Shown here in pieces: positions 8,146-16,214 of a stretch of 58,912 nucleotides of DNA. Every line of letters begins with the position of its first letter. Positions within the stretch are counted from its first letter, which is position 1. The translations under genes and the position numbers were made by a program. The DNA is from CAZUGO01 sp964619935 (lineage in GTDB: Bacteria > Planctomycetota > Phycisphaerae > UBA1845 > CAIVHJ01), in NCBI GenBank assembly GCA_964619935.1, contig CAZUGO010000089.1, positions 1 through 58,912 on the forward strand, given 5' to 3'. The notes under the pieces are model-generated. The model did not search any database. It worked only from the letters and a program-made list of their open reading frames with translations, and was not told where the DNA came from.

Positions 8146-8649
8146 ATGGAGGCGGGATTGGGCACACACCAGCCAATAGCACATACGGTTCTCTTCTGGG
8201 CGCTGTCGGCCCTGGGCATCGCCGCCGCCTTGCCCTGCTTTCTGGTGCCGCCCATCGAAGCCTACTGCGGCCTGCTGCAGGTCGAGCGCCGCGAGCAGGC
8301 CATCACGCAGCACCTGCAGTCGCTCATCGATCGCCAGGACCGCCTGTGCGAAGCGATCCGAACGGATCCGCTGGTCAACACCCGTCTGGCCATGCGCGAG
8401 TTGGGCCGCCGCCCCGCCGGGCAGCAGGTCCAGTACCTGGCCCGTGGCGGGCTGCAGGCACCACCCGCTGACCGGGCGGCTCTGGCCGACCTGGAGTCTG
8501 CGCCCGAAGCACCGAACTGGATCGAGCAGCTCTATCCCGCCCGCTGGGCAATGGTGTACCGCGACGCCCGCTCGCGCCAGATCATCCTGGTGCTCTCCGT
8601 GCTCTTGATTGTCTCGGCGCTGCAGTTGTACACGCCGCGCTGTCGCTGA
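8146..8649 (+). CDS. coiled-coil membrane protein downstream of enolase
   Basis: The product has 167 residues from ATG 8146. It shows a first membrane segment (about residues 13-35, VLFWALSALGIAAALPCFLV), a helical region with heptad character (LLQVERREQAITQHLQSLID), a polar middle part, and a second hydrophobic segment near the C-terminus (IILVLSVLLIVSALQLY). Position after enolase and the early membrane segment plus coiled coil recall FtsB/DivIC septum proteins, but the second membrane segment is not usual for them, so I do not assign that function. The frame extends back to 8068 inside enolase; that part lacks a plausible N-terminus. The gene converges with clpS. Confidence 0.65.
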   Translation: MEAGLGTHQPIAHTVLFWALSALGIAAALPCFLVPPIEAYCGLLQVERREQAITQHLQSLIDRQDRLCEAIRTDPLVNTRLAMRELGRRPAGQQVQYLARGGLQAPPADRAALADLESAPEAPNWIEQLYPARWAMVYRDARSRQIILVLSVLLIVSALQLYTPRCR

Positions 8650-8672
8650 GCGGACCTTGGGCAGCCGGTGGG

Positions 8673-8687
8673 GTTGCCGCCGGCAAC
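8673..8687. terminator. small stem-loop between converging genes
   Basis: GTTGCC (8673-8678) and GGCAAC (8682-8687) form a perfect six-base stem with a three-base loop in the 110-base gap between two converging genes. There is no T tract on either strand, so a role in stopping transcription from both sides is only plausible by position. Confidence 0.25.
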
Positions 8688-8759
8688 AACCGTCGCCCTT
8701 GCAATGCATCCTGATGGGATTCGTGAACGGGGCGGGTCAGCGACCGGGATCCGCCGCGA

Positions 8760-9095
8760 TCAAGGCGCCGGCTCGATGATCGCGGTCATGCTGCCGTCGC
8801 AGCCGGCAATCCGCCAGTCCTGGCCGTAGGCGTGGATCTGATCGCGCTTCAGTTCGGCCCGTTCCTTGGTGGTGGTGTCGATGATGGCTCGGCCGGCGCG
8901 ATCGACTTCCACCGCCTTGAGATAGGCATCCTCGCGCGGCCTGCCGAACAGCCGCTGCAGCATCTCGATGACGTATTCGTAGGTGTGATCGTCGTCGTCA
9001 ATCAGAACGACGTGGTACGGCGGCTGTTTTCTGGGTTGTCGGTGGTGATCGGCTTGTGGGGAGGTGCGGGACTGGGTCTTCATGGCCATGCGCAT
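8760..9095 (-). CDS. clpS: ClpS-like adaptor of the ClpAP/ClpCP protease
   Basis: ClpS proteins deliver N-degron substrates to the Clp ATPase. The 111-residue product has a disordered basic N-terminus followed by the ClpS core PPYHVVLIDDDDHTYEYVI, then FGRPREDAY, VEVDRAGRAIIDT and TTKERAELKRDQIHAYG. By hand alignment with E. coli ClpS, the residues that hold the substrate amino group differ: the Asn of 'NDD' is Asp33 here and the His equivalent to His66 is Asp65. The acidic run DDDD is a striking replacement. It therefore belongs to a divergent ClpS subgroup that I recall from planctomycetes; whether it reads N-degrons is open. It follows miaB by 11 bases in the same operon. ATG 9095 or ATG 9089 may be used; AGAGG lies just upstream. 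Confidence 0.85.
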   Translation of the reverse strand: MRMAMKTQSRTSPQADHHRQPRKQPPYHVVLIDDDDHTYEYVIEMLQRLFGRPREDAYLKAVEVDRAGRAIIDTTTKERAELKRDQIHAYGQDWRIAGCDGSMTAIIEPAP

Positions 9096-9106
9096 CCACC
9101 TCTCGG

Positions 9107-10585
9107 TTAAGACGAGGGCAGTACCGACAGTGACGAAGAATCGCCTTGGTTCTGTTGATTATCCAAAACCGCATGAAGTGTCAAGGCGGTTGCGGCAACC
9201 ACCTTCACCTGAACCAGCCGGCCCACATGTGAAATATCCCCGTTGAAGACCACGATCTGATCGCTCCGCGTCCGTCCCACCAACTGGTTCGAACGACGCC
9301 AGCCGATTTCCTCGCCGCGGGTTTGCTCGGCTTCCTGGGCCTTGATCGCCGCCCGACTGTACCCTTCGACCAACACCTCCAGGCGCCGGCCGATGTGCTG
9401 CTGATTGCGGGCCACGGAGATCTGTTCTTGAACCTTCAACAGCTCCTGGTTGCGTCGTCGCTTGGTCGCCGGCGGTACATCATCGGCAAGATGACGGTCG
9501 GCCGCCGTCGCCGGTCGCGGTGAGTACTTAAAGCAGAACAGGTTCTTGAAGCGGATCTGCTGCACCAGCGCCACCGTCGCTTCGAATTCGGCATCGGTTT
9601 CACCACAGAAGCCCACTATGAAGTCGCTGGCCAACTCAATCCCCGGAACCGTATCCCGAGCCCGCTGCATCAGGTCCAAGTACTGCTCGACGGTGTAGCG
9701 CCGGTTCATCCGCCGCAACACCGCGTTGGAGCCGCTCTGGGCGGGAATGTGCAGGTACTCGCAGACCTTCGGCAAGTCGCGCATGGCCTGCAGCAGGTCG
9801 TCCCCGAAGTCCCCAGGATAGCTGGTCACGAAGCGGATCCGCTCGATGCCGTCGATCGCCTGCAGGCGTGCCAACAGATCGCTCAACGGTACCCGCCGCC
9901 CGCCCTCCATGTGGGCGTAGCTGTTTACCGTCTGGCCCAGCAGGGTCAGCTCGCGGGCCCCGCGGTCGGCCAGCATCTGGGCTTCCTGGACCACGGTCGA
10001 GGGGGCCCGGCTTTGCTCCGGCCCTCGGGTGAACGGCACCACACAGAAGGTGCAGAACTTGTCACAGCCGCGCTGGATGCGGATGTAGGATTGCAGGACC
10101 GACGCGCCCGGCTGAGGCGATCGTGACAAGTCCAGGGCTTCCAGAGAATCGTACTGTTGCAGCGACCGGACCGCCGGGTCGAGTTGTCGCGACTGCTGCC
10201 GGGACAGCGAAATCGCCTTTCTGCGGGTGTCGCGGACTTCTTCAATGAGCGCCGGAACATTGTTGAGCTGCCCGGGGCCGCAAATCAGGTCGACGTGAGG
10301 CACGTGTCTGAGAAGGCCGGCGGCGTCACGCTCGGCCATGCAGCCGATCACCCCCACGATCATCTTCGGATTGCGGGCCTTGGGCTTCTTGAGCTGACCC
10401 AGTCGCGAGAGGGCCTTGGCTTCGGCATGGTCGCGCACGCTGCAGGTGTTGACCAGCACGACATCGGCAGACAGCATGTCCTCGGTCGGCGTGTAGCCGA
10501 GCCCGACCAGTTGGCCGAGCACCAGCTCGCTGTCCAGCACGTTCATCTGGCAGCCCATGGTTTCAAGGTACACGGTCTTGCTCAT
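9107..10585 (-). CDS. miaB: tRNA-2-methylthio-N6-dimethylallyladenosine synthase MiaB
   Basis: MiaB is a radical-SAM methylthiotransferase that adds a methylthio group to i6A37 of tRNAs reading UNN codons. The 492-residue product has the N-terminal UPF0004 domain with cluster ligands Cys12 (ETMGCQMN), Cys48 (VNTCSVR) and Cys82 (VIGCMAER), the radical-SAM motif CDKFCTFC (Cys174, Cys178, Cys181), the MiaB signature PFTRGPEQSR, and the C-terminal TRAM domain (about residues 400-470). Its ATG overlaps the stop of the upstream TPR gene as ATGA, so translation is probably coupled to the Exb/TPR operon. clpS follows 11 bases downstream. The C-terminus extends about 20 residues past the TRAM domain with a Ser/Gln-rich tail. 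Confidence 0.96.
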   Translation of the reverse strand: MSKTVYLETMGCQMNVLDSELVLGQLVGLGYTPTEDMLSADVVLVNTCSVRDHAEAKALSRLGQLKKPKARNPKMIVGVIGCMAERDAAGLLRHVPHVDLICGPGQLNNVPALIEEVRDTRRKAISLSRQQSRQLDPAVRSLQQYDSLEALDLSRSPQPGASVLQSYIRIQRGCDKFCTFCVVPFTRGPEQSRAPSTVVQEAQMLADRGARELTLLGQTVNSYAHMEGGRRVPLSDLLARLQAIDGIERIRFVTSYPGDFGDDLLQAMRDLPKVCEYLHIPAQSGSNAVLRRMNRRYTVEQYLDLMQRARDTVPGIELASDFIVGFCGETDAEFEATVALVQQIRFKNLFCFKYSPRPATAADRHLADDVPPATKRRRNQELLKVQEQISVARNQQHIGRRLEVLVEGYSRAAIKAQEAEQTRGEEIGWRRSNQLVGRTRSDQIVVFNGDISHVGRLVQVKVVAATALTLHAVLDNQQNQGDSSSLSVLPSS

Positions 10586-13320
10586 GGCATCTCCGCCAAC
10601 CGGTCGCGCAGGGCGTGCAGCTCCTTGCGGTACCCACCCAGATCCCGAAACAAGACCTGCTTCTGGTTGATCAGGGCGATCAATGTTGCTGGCGCTTCAC
10701 CCAACATCATGCGGCACTCGAGTTCCCGGCGAAAGGCCCGCCACCACAAGTCGCTATCTTCTGGTGATTCCGCAAAGACGCGATGGAACAACGGCAGTGC
10801 CTGGTCAAGCTGCTGCACATGGTAATACGCTTCGGCCAGACCGTAAACCGCCCGGCCGTTGCGTGACTGACCGTCGGGCCGCCCGGCGGCGTCCTCACGC
10901 ACGACGTCCTCGAACAGGGGCAGGGCCTGGTCCGCCTGACCCGCCAGCAGCAGCGCCTCGCCGTACTCCAAGCGGAACGCCAGGCGGGCCAGGTCATCCA
11001 GCCCTGCCGACTCGGATTGAGCCCAGCGGTTGAGATTCTCGGCCACCACCAGGGCTTCTTCCGACTTCCGCCGGGCTTCCTGCAGGCGTCCGCCGGCCTC
11101 CGCGGCCTGGATTTCTTCCTTGAAGGTCTCCAGCAGGCCTTGCAGGGTGGCCCCGGCGTTTTGCGGATCGCTGTCGAGGTACCCGGGGATCATCCGGGCG
11201 GCCTGGTCCAATTGGCCGAGCTGCTGGTAGGCGATCAGCTTCAAACGCATGCTCCGGCCGACGGTCTGGGGATCCCGAACCGATTGGTCGTCGAACCGCC
11301 GCAGCAGATCAAGCGCTTGTGCCGGATCCGACCCCACACGGGTCAGGCAGACCTCGGCGGAGATCAGCAACGATGCCGCCGTCAGCGCCACCGGCTCACC
11401 GTTGCCGGAGCCGGCAATCTGCCGGCGGAATCGTTCCGCACTGCTCAGAGTCGCCGCGACCTGCGAGCGAAGCACCTCGGCGACCCCCCCTTCGCGCTGC
11501 CATTGACGCAGCAGTTGGAGCTGGCATTCGGCAATGTGAAACAGCGCGAACGGATAGTCGGGATGCTCCGCGGGCACCCGCCCGTACTGCCGAACGGCCT
11601 CCTGATACTGGCCATCCTCCTGCAGGACGCGGGCGTAGGTCAGCAACCGCGCGGCCGCCAGGGCCCGTTCGGGAAAACGCTCCAGCAACCCAGCGAGTGC
11701 CGCGAGATAGTTCTCGCGTACGGCGGCGGCCTGTGACGGTCCCCGACTGTCGGCGTACCGCGACTCCGCCAAGCGCACGGCATACTCCGCGGCGGCCGGG
11801 CTCTTGTGAAATCCCGGGTAGTCTCGGACCACTGCATTGAGCTGTTCGATGGCCGCCAGCAGCTTGCCCTGCTGCTGGTAGCACACCGCCAGGTTGAAGC
11901 GAACCTCCGGCCGGACCTCCAGGCTCAAGGGCGACTCGTCGGCCAGCAGCATCCGGCCGACCGCCACGGCCCGGCCCAGCGTCGCGCTGCGACGATCCTG
12001 CAACTCGCCAACGCCGCGGGCCGGCGACGCCGAGCGAGCCTGATCGATGGCCTCATTCAATTCGTTGGTTTGCCGCAGCATCGCCGCGAGATACAGGTTT
12101 TTCTCGAAGGGGTCCAGAGCCGCCGGATCGCCGACCTCGCCCAGCTCCGCGTACAAGGTGGTGTAGATCTCGGTTTGTCGCTGGGGGTGTAGCCTGGCCA
12201 GTTCGAGCAGCGGCTGGCGGGCCTGGACCAGCAATTCATCCCGCCGGGTGCCGGCGTCGGCGGCCAGGGTCGCCGCCTCTGCCCGGTACACGCTGCCCTC
12301 CAGGTGCGCCAGAGTAAACAGCAGCCCGAACATCTCCGGAGCGTCGGCCGGTAGTTGGCCGCGGTACTGGCGGATCGTGCTGACCGCACGGGCGTACTGC
12401 CCGCTGTCGCGAAGTGCTTTGGCCTGTTCCAGCGTCGATAGTGAGACCACCCACTTGAGGGTGTGCCGCTCCGCAAAGTCGGGAAGGGTCGCTGCCGTGG
12501 CTCGGGCGCGGGTCAGGTACTCCTCGGCCCGCTGTGGCGATCCGAGCATCCGATATGCCATCCCCGCCAGCAACAGTGCCTGGGCCTGCACATGAGACAC
12601 CTGATGTTCCACGTCTACCAGCATGGAGTTCCGGGTCAGGTCGGTGACGATATCATCCAGCCGCTGCCGCCGGGCCAGGTCGTCGGCCTCCAAGGTCAGG
12701 CAGTGGTAGTAGCTGGCCCACATGCGAAAGTACTTGGCCCGGGGCAGCAGACTCTCGATGTGCTCGATGTAGCCCGACTTGGCTTGGGCCTCGAACTGCC
12801 GGATGGGCAGGCGGTCGATCTGGTCAATGGCCTGCTGCAGGGCCGCCACCAGTTCATCGTGGACCGCCAGAACCTCGGTCGTAATCTTCGACAGGGCAGC
12901 GCGGTCCGCGGCCGAGCCGTTTCGGAACAGAATATTGTTGTAGTACGGTTCAGCCTTGAGGATCAGGTCGTGACCCAGCAGGAGCTGCCATTCATAACGG
13001 TCGTCGTGTTCGCGAAAACGGCCCAGCAGACCACGGAGCAAATCGATGGCCTCGTCCAGGGCAGCCGTCCGCTCGGCAGCGTCGATCGTGGCATCCTGAT
13101 AGACATTCAGCCGCAGTTCCCGCCGCAACAGCGCCGCCTCGACCGGGTCTGTCGGTGGATACTCGCGCACATAGTAGTCGAGCAGGTCAGTGAGGCCCAA
13201 CTGTCGCAAGCCGCGCAGGAAGGCATCCTCGCTGAAGCGCTCGCGCTCAGGATCGGCGGGACCCGCTCCGGCGGCCAGCGCCGCCGCCACCACCGCCGCG
13301 ATCAATCGACTTGCGACCAC
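10582..13320 (-). CDS. large exported tetratricopeptide-repeat protein
   Basis: The 912-residue product starts at GTG 13320, one base after the stop of the upstream exbD gene; a longer frame up to 13434 lies inside exbD and is not needed. Residues 1-20 (MVASRLIAAVVAAALAAGAG) look like a signal peptide, so the protein should be periplasmic. The rest is almost entirely helical, with many degenerate TPR units, for example AGMAYRMLGSPQRAEEYLTR, LAVCYQQQGKLLAAIEQLNA and YGLAEAYYHVQQLDQALPLF. TPR solenoids act as assembly platforms. Standing in one operon with ExbB, two ExbD, a second TPR protein and a VWA protein, it is likely the periplasmic scaffold of that machine. No catalytic motif is seen. 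Its stop overlaps the miaB start (ATGA). Confidence 0.88.
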   Translation of the reverse strand: MVASRLIAAVVAAALAAGAGPADPERERFSEDAFLRGLRQLGLTDLLDYYVREYPPTDPVEAALLRRELRLNVYQDATIDAAERTAALDEAIDLLRGLLGRFREHDDRYEWQLLLGHDLILKAEPYYNNILFRNGSAADRAALSKITTEVLAVHDELVAALQQAIDQIDRLPIRQFEAQAKSGYIEHIESLLPRAKYFRMWASYYHCLTLEADDLARRQRLDDIVTDLTRNSMLVDVEHQVSHVQAQALLLAGMAYRMLGSPQRAEEYLTRARATAATLPDFAERHTLKWVVSLSTLEQAKALRDSGQYARAVSTIRQYRGQLPADAPEMFGLLFTLAHLEGSVYRAEAATLAADAGTRRDELLVQARQPLLELARLHPQRQTEIYTTLYAELGEVGDPAALDPFEKNLYLAAMLRQTNELNEAIDQARSASPARGVGELQDRRSATLGRAVAVGRMLLADESPLSLEVRPEVRFNLAVCYQQQGKLLAAIEQLNAVVRDYPGFHKSPAAAEYAVRLAESRYADSRGPSQAAAVRENYLAALAGLLERFPERALAAARLLTYARVLQEDGQYQEAVRQYGRVPAEHPDYPFALFHIAECQLQLLRQWQREGGVAEVLRSQVAATLSSAERFRRQIAGSGNGEPVALTAASLLISAEVCLTRVGSDPAQALDLLRRFDDQSVRDPQTVGRSMRLKLIAYQQLGQLDQAARMIPGYLDSDPQNAGATLQGLLETFKEEIQAAEAGGRLQEARRKSEEALVVAENLNRWAQSESAGLDDLARLAFRLEYGEALLLAGQADQALPLFEDVVREDAAGRPDGQSRNGRAVYGLAEAYYHVQQLDQALPLFHRVFAESPEDSDLWWRAFRRELECRMMLGEAPATLIALINQKQVLFRDLGGYRKELHALRDRLAEMP

Positions 13321-13321
13321 G

Positions 13322-13840
13322 TCACTTTCCCGAGAAGGTGATGTTTTTGAAGGAGGGCCGGTTGGGCACACCCCAGTTGACCCGCCGGATGGCGTTGAAA
13401 CAGCCGACCACGTGATCCCAGCAGACGTCCTCATCGGGCATGATCACAATGGGCGTCGCCTCGTCGAATCCGGGCTTGTCGAGCAGGGCCTCCAGGATGC
13501 GGGTCAATTCGCGGAACGATTCCGGCGACCGCCGCCAGTGATCGATCGACAGGGTGTAGTCCTCCGGGCCGTCACCCATCTGTCGCAGCCGGATGCGCAC
13601 CGGACTGATCGGCAGCGGCACCGCCTCCAGCAGGCCCTGTTCGCTGGGCACCCGCGAGGACAACACGCCCTCGGCCGCCTTGAAGGTGGTCGCCACCAGG
13701 AAGAAAATCAGCAGATTGAAGGTAATGTCGATCGCCGGCGTCAGGTTGACGCTCATGATGGTGGTGCTGCGCTCGCGCTGCCGCCGCGGCATCTCGAAGT
13801 GAACCGTGGCATCATTCTGTCGCGCGGCTCGAAAGTACAC
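13322..13840 (-). CDS. ExbD/TolR biopolymer transport protein (second copy)
   Basis: This 172-residue ExbD/TolR family protein has the usual layout: a short basic cytoplasmic N-terminus, the conserved NLTPAIDITFNLLIFFLVA in which the Asp sits at the start of the single membrane helix and carries protons, and a periplasmic domain (VPLPISPVRIRLRQ, IVIMPDEDVCWDHVVGCFNAI). GTG 13840 is the start, six bases after the stop of the first exbD and 11 bases after a GGAGG. Two different ExbD subunits in a row are common in planctomycete operons and probably form a mixed dimer with the ExbB pentamer encoded upstream. It precedes the large TPR gene by one base. Confidence 0.92.
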   Translation of the reverse strand: MYFRAARQNDATVHFEMPRRQRERSTTIMSVNLTPAIDITFNLLIFFLVATTFKAAEGVLSSRVPSEQGLLEAVPLPISPVRIRLRQMGDGPEDYTLSIDHWRRSPESFRELTRILEALLDKPGFDEATPIVIMPDEDVCWDHVVGCFNAIRRVNWGVPNRPSFKNITFSGK

Positions 13841-13846
13841 GGTGCC

Positions 13847-14296
13847 CTAGTCCTCCACTTCCGCCGCGATGTTCATGGTCTCGATGCCGGCTTTGGCGAT
13901 GGCCCGCATGGCATCCCGAATGTGGGCGTAGCTGATGCGACGATCCGCCCGCAGAATCACCTGGACATCGGCCCGCCGCTGCTTCTCGGCCCGCAGCCGG
14001 GCTTGCAGTTCCTGCAGGCTGTCGATGGGAACGGGTCCCAAGCGGTAGCGAACATCGGGCCGGCCCGCCGGATCTTCGACGTACCGGCAGTTCAGCACCA
14101 GCCGCTCGGGAAACTCCACCGACTGGGCCAGGCTGTCCTGAGGGCGCGGCAAGTCCACAGTGACGTTCTCAGCCGAAATGAACTGGCTGACCAACACGAA
14201 GAAGATAATCAGCAGGAAAACGATGTCGACCATGGAGGTCATATTGACCTGCACGGCTCGCTGGGTTCGTGCCCGACTGCGCGTCGACAATGACAT
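13847..14296 (-). CDS. ExbD/TolR biopolymer transport protein (first copy)
   Basis: The 149-residue product starts at ATG 14296. The basic N-terminus is followed by VNMTSMVDIVFLLIIFFVLV, with the proton-carrying Asp at the cytoplasmic end of the helix. The periplasmic part ends with VILRADRRISYAHIRDAM and AKAGIETMNIAAE, the standard ExbD/TolR fold. The frame is open further upstream to 14398, inside the exbB gene, but that part is very Arg-rich and not like the family. It is 13 bases downstream of exbB. Together they should convert proton-motive force into work on a periplasmic or outer-membrane partner; no classical TonB gene is seen here, and the VWA protein at the head of the operon has a TonB-like topology. 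Confidence 0.93.
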   Translation of the reverse strand: MSLSTRSRARTQRAVQVNMTSMVDIVFLLIIFFVLVSQFISAENVTVDLPRPQDSLAQSVEFPERLVLNCRYVEDPAGRPDVRYRLGPVPIDSLQELQARLRAEKQRRADVQVILRADRRISYAHIRDAMRAIAKAGIETMNIAAEVED

Positions 14297-14309
14297 GGCG
14301 GTGCTCGCT

Positions 14310-15131
14310 TCAGCCGCCCGCGGGCGACTCTCCGGCCATCTGGGCCACCGCCGGCGCCTGCCCTGCGGCCGATTTGCGGGTGGCCTCCCGAACCGCAACC
14401 ATGGTTCCTGCGGCCGGCTTGAAGAACTGGATGATCTCGTCCGCCTGCACCGCGCATTCCGCGAGCAGGCCGTCGATGCGGTTGCGCATCAGGTGAAACA
14501 CGGACAGCGCCGGGATGGCCACCAGCAACCCCCAGAAGGTCGTGACCAGGGCGATGGAGATCCCGTCGGCCAGCGCCTTGGGGTCCGGGGAACCGCCCAA
14601 CTCCACGATCTTGCTGAAGGTGTTGATCATGCCGAAGACCGTCCCGAACAAGCCGACCATCGGGCTGATGTTGCCGATGATGTTCAGATACTCGATTCGC
14701 CGGAACAACCGCGCCGCCCGGGATTCCATGACCTCCTCCATGCTCCGCTCCACGGCGGGAAGCCCGTTGTTGGCCTGGCTCAGCCCGGCATGCAGGACGG
14801 CCCCCAGCAGGCTAGGTTCGGCAGCGGTCGTTTCCAGAATCTCGCGATACTGGCGCTGTTCAATCAGCTCCGCAAGCGTGGCCTTGAAGGCCTCCGGCAT
14901 GAGCGCCCCGCGCCGAATGGTCACCAAGTGGTCGATACACAAACCCACCGTGACCATCGACAACACCAGCAGAAAATAGGTGATCACCCCGCCATCACGG
15001 ACGAAGTGATCAAATGCACTGCTGCCGGTCGCGGCGCCGCTGGCGGTCTGAGCCAGCGCCGCCGGTGCCATCGCCAGCAGCGCGGTTGCCAGCCCGATGA
15101 CGGCGGTTACCCCGATACGCGTCTCGCTCAT
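14310..15131 (-). CDS. MotA/TolQ/ExbB proton channel protein
   Basis: The 273-residue product has an N-terminal hydrophobic stretch that resembles a cleavable signal (VIGLATALLAMAPAALAQT), then three membrane segments: ITYFLLVLSMVTVGLCIDHL, a second around NIIGNISPMVGLFGTVFGMI, and a third around ISIALVTTFWGLLVAIPALS. The block SPMVGLFGTVFGMINTF and the TxxGLLVAIPA block are the family hallmarks. ExbB pentamers hold an ExbD dimer and conduct protons. A Pro/Ala-rich cytoplasmic tail follows. It starts 15 bases after the upstream TPR gene's stop, inside the long minus-strand operon. Confidence 0.95.
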   Translation of the reverse strand: MSETRIGVTAVIGLATALLAMAPAALAQTASGAATGSSAFDHFVRDGGVITYFLLVLSMVTVGLCIDHLVTIRRGALMPEAFKATLAELIEQRQYREILETTAAEPSLLGAVLHAGLSQANNGLPAVERSMEEVMESRAARLFRRIEYLNIIGNISPMVGLFGTVFGMINTFSKIVELGGSPDPKALADGISIALVTTFWGLLVAIPALSVFHLMRNRIDGLLAECAVQADEIIQFFKPAAGTMVAVREATRKSAAGQAPAVAQMAGESPAGG

Positions 15132-15146
15132 CTGCTACTCCGTTCT

Positions 15147-16214
15147 CTAAGGACCGGCCTGTAGCCGGGCCACCGCCGCCGCCGCCAAGCGGGCGGTGTC
15201 GTCATCCGCGCCGGCAAGTTCTTGACAATTCCGGTACAACTCCAGGGCCTTGCTGGGTCGATTAATCCGCTCGTGAACCTGCCCTGCCCAGTACAGGCTG
15301 CGGGCGCACCGCTTGCTCTTGGGGTAGTGGATGGCGCCGCGCATGAACGCCAGCCCGGCCCGAATGTAGCCTTCCCGGTCCACGGCGAGCCCGAAGAGGC
15401 ACTGGCCTTTCAAGAACAGCAACTCCGGCAGATACTCGGGATCCGCGTCGGCCAGCGCGGTGTTGCTGTGCTCCAGGGCGATGCCGTACTGGCGATGCTT
15501 GACTTCGACCCGGATGGCGATCATCTGCAGCCGATAGCGCGGCGTCCGGCGATCCGCCTGCAGTTGATTGACGATTTCACGAGCGACCCTTTCCACGTCG
15601 CCGTGCTCGGCATGCTCCAGGATGGCCAGCCGCAAGACCTCCAACTGCCAATAGGCGGCCTGCCCGCTGGCCCCGGGAAGGGCCCGAGTCAACAGATCGA
15701 GCGCCCGCGCCCGGACCTCCGCTGTGGCCTTTGCGATCTGCGTGGGCATGTTGGCGTCGGCTTGTTCCGGAAGGCTCTGCGAGAACTCGATAAATGCCTG
15801 CACCGCTCGATCCAGTTGGCCGGCCGCATCACAGACTTCGATCAGGCGCGCTCGGATGAGGTGCTTCCAGTAGGCCCGCGAGCGCCCCAGGGCTTTCTCA
15901 TAGTGGTCCGCGGCCGCCGCGGCGTCACCGCTCCGCCGGGCCCGTTCGCCGCGGTTGAACTCGTCCAAGCCGCTGGTCGAATCGACGTACAACGCCAGTA
16001 CCTCGGACAACCGCTTGGCGACCGCGGTCCCCTGCACGTCGGAGAAGATCAAGAACTCGCCGTCAAAGTTGCGAACCACGGCCTGATCGTAGCGCTGCGT
16101 GTCACAGATGATCTCATCGGCCCGCAGCGCCGACCGTCCCAGCAGCAGCACTGCCATCAAGCTGGCCCAGGCCCAAGCGACGGGGGTTCTAGTACAGATC
16201 CGCTTCGGAGACAA
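15147..16214 (-). CDS. exported tetratricopeptide-repeat protein
   Basis: I set the start at TTG 16214, which overlaps the end of the VWA gene by 26 bases and yields 355 residues with a good signal peptide (MSPKRICTRT, then WAWASLMAVLLLG and a cleavage-like RSALRADE). ATG 16157 is an alternative but would leave the signal without a basic N-region. After a beta-type start (CDTQRYDQAVVRNFDGEFLI) the protein becomes helical with TPR-like units such as FNRGERARRSGDAAAAADHY and LYWAGQVHERINRPSKALEL. It is likely a periplasmic partner of the VWA and Exb proteins. No enzymatic motif is seen. Confidence 0.82.
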   Translation of the reverse strand: MSPKRICTRTPVAWAWASLMAVLLLGRSALRADEIICDTQRYDQAVVRNFDGEFLIFSDVQGTAVAKRLSEVLALYVDSTSGLDEFNRGERARRSGDAAAAADHYEKALGRSRAYWKHLIRARLIEVCDAAGQLDRAVQAFIEFSQSLPEQADANMPTQIAKATAEVRARALDLLTRALPGASGQAAYWQLEVLRLAILEHAEHGDVERVAREIVNQLQADRRTPRYRLQMIAIRVEVKHRQYGIALEHSNTALADADPEYLPELLFLKGQCLFGLAVDREGYIRAGLAFMRGAIHYPKSKRCARSLYWAGQVHERINRPSKALELYRNCQELAGADDDTARLAAAAVARLQAGP

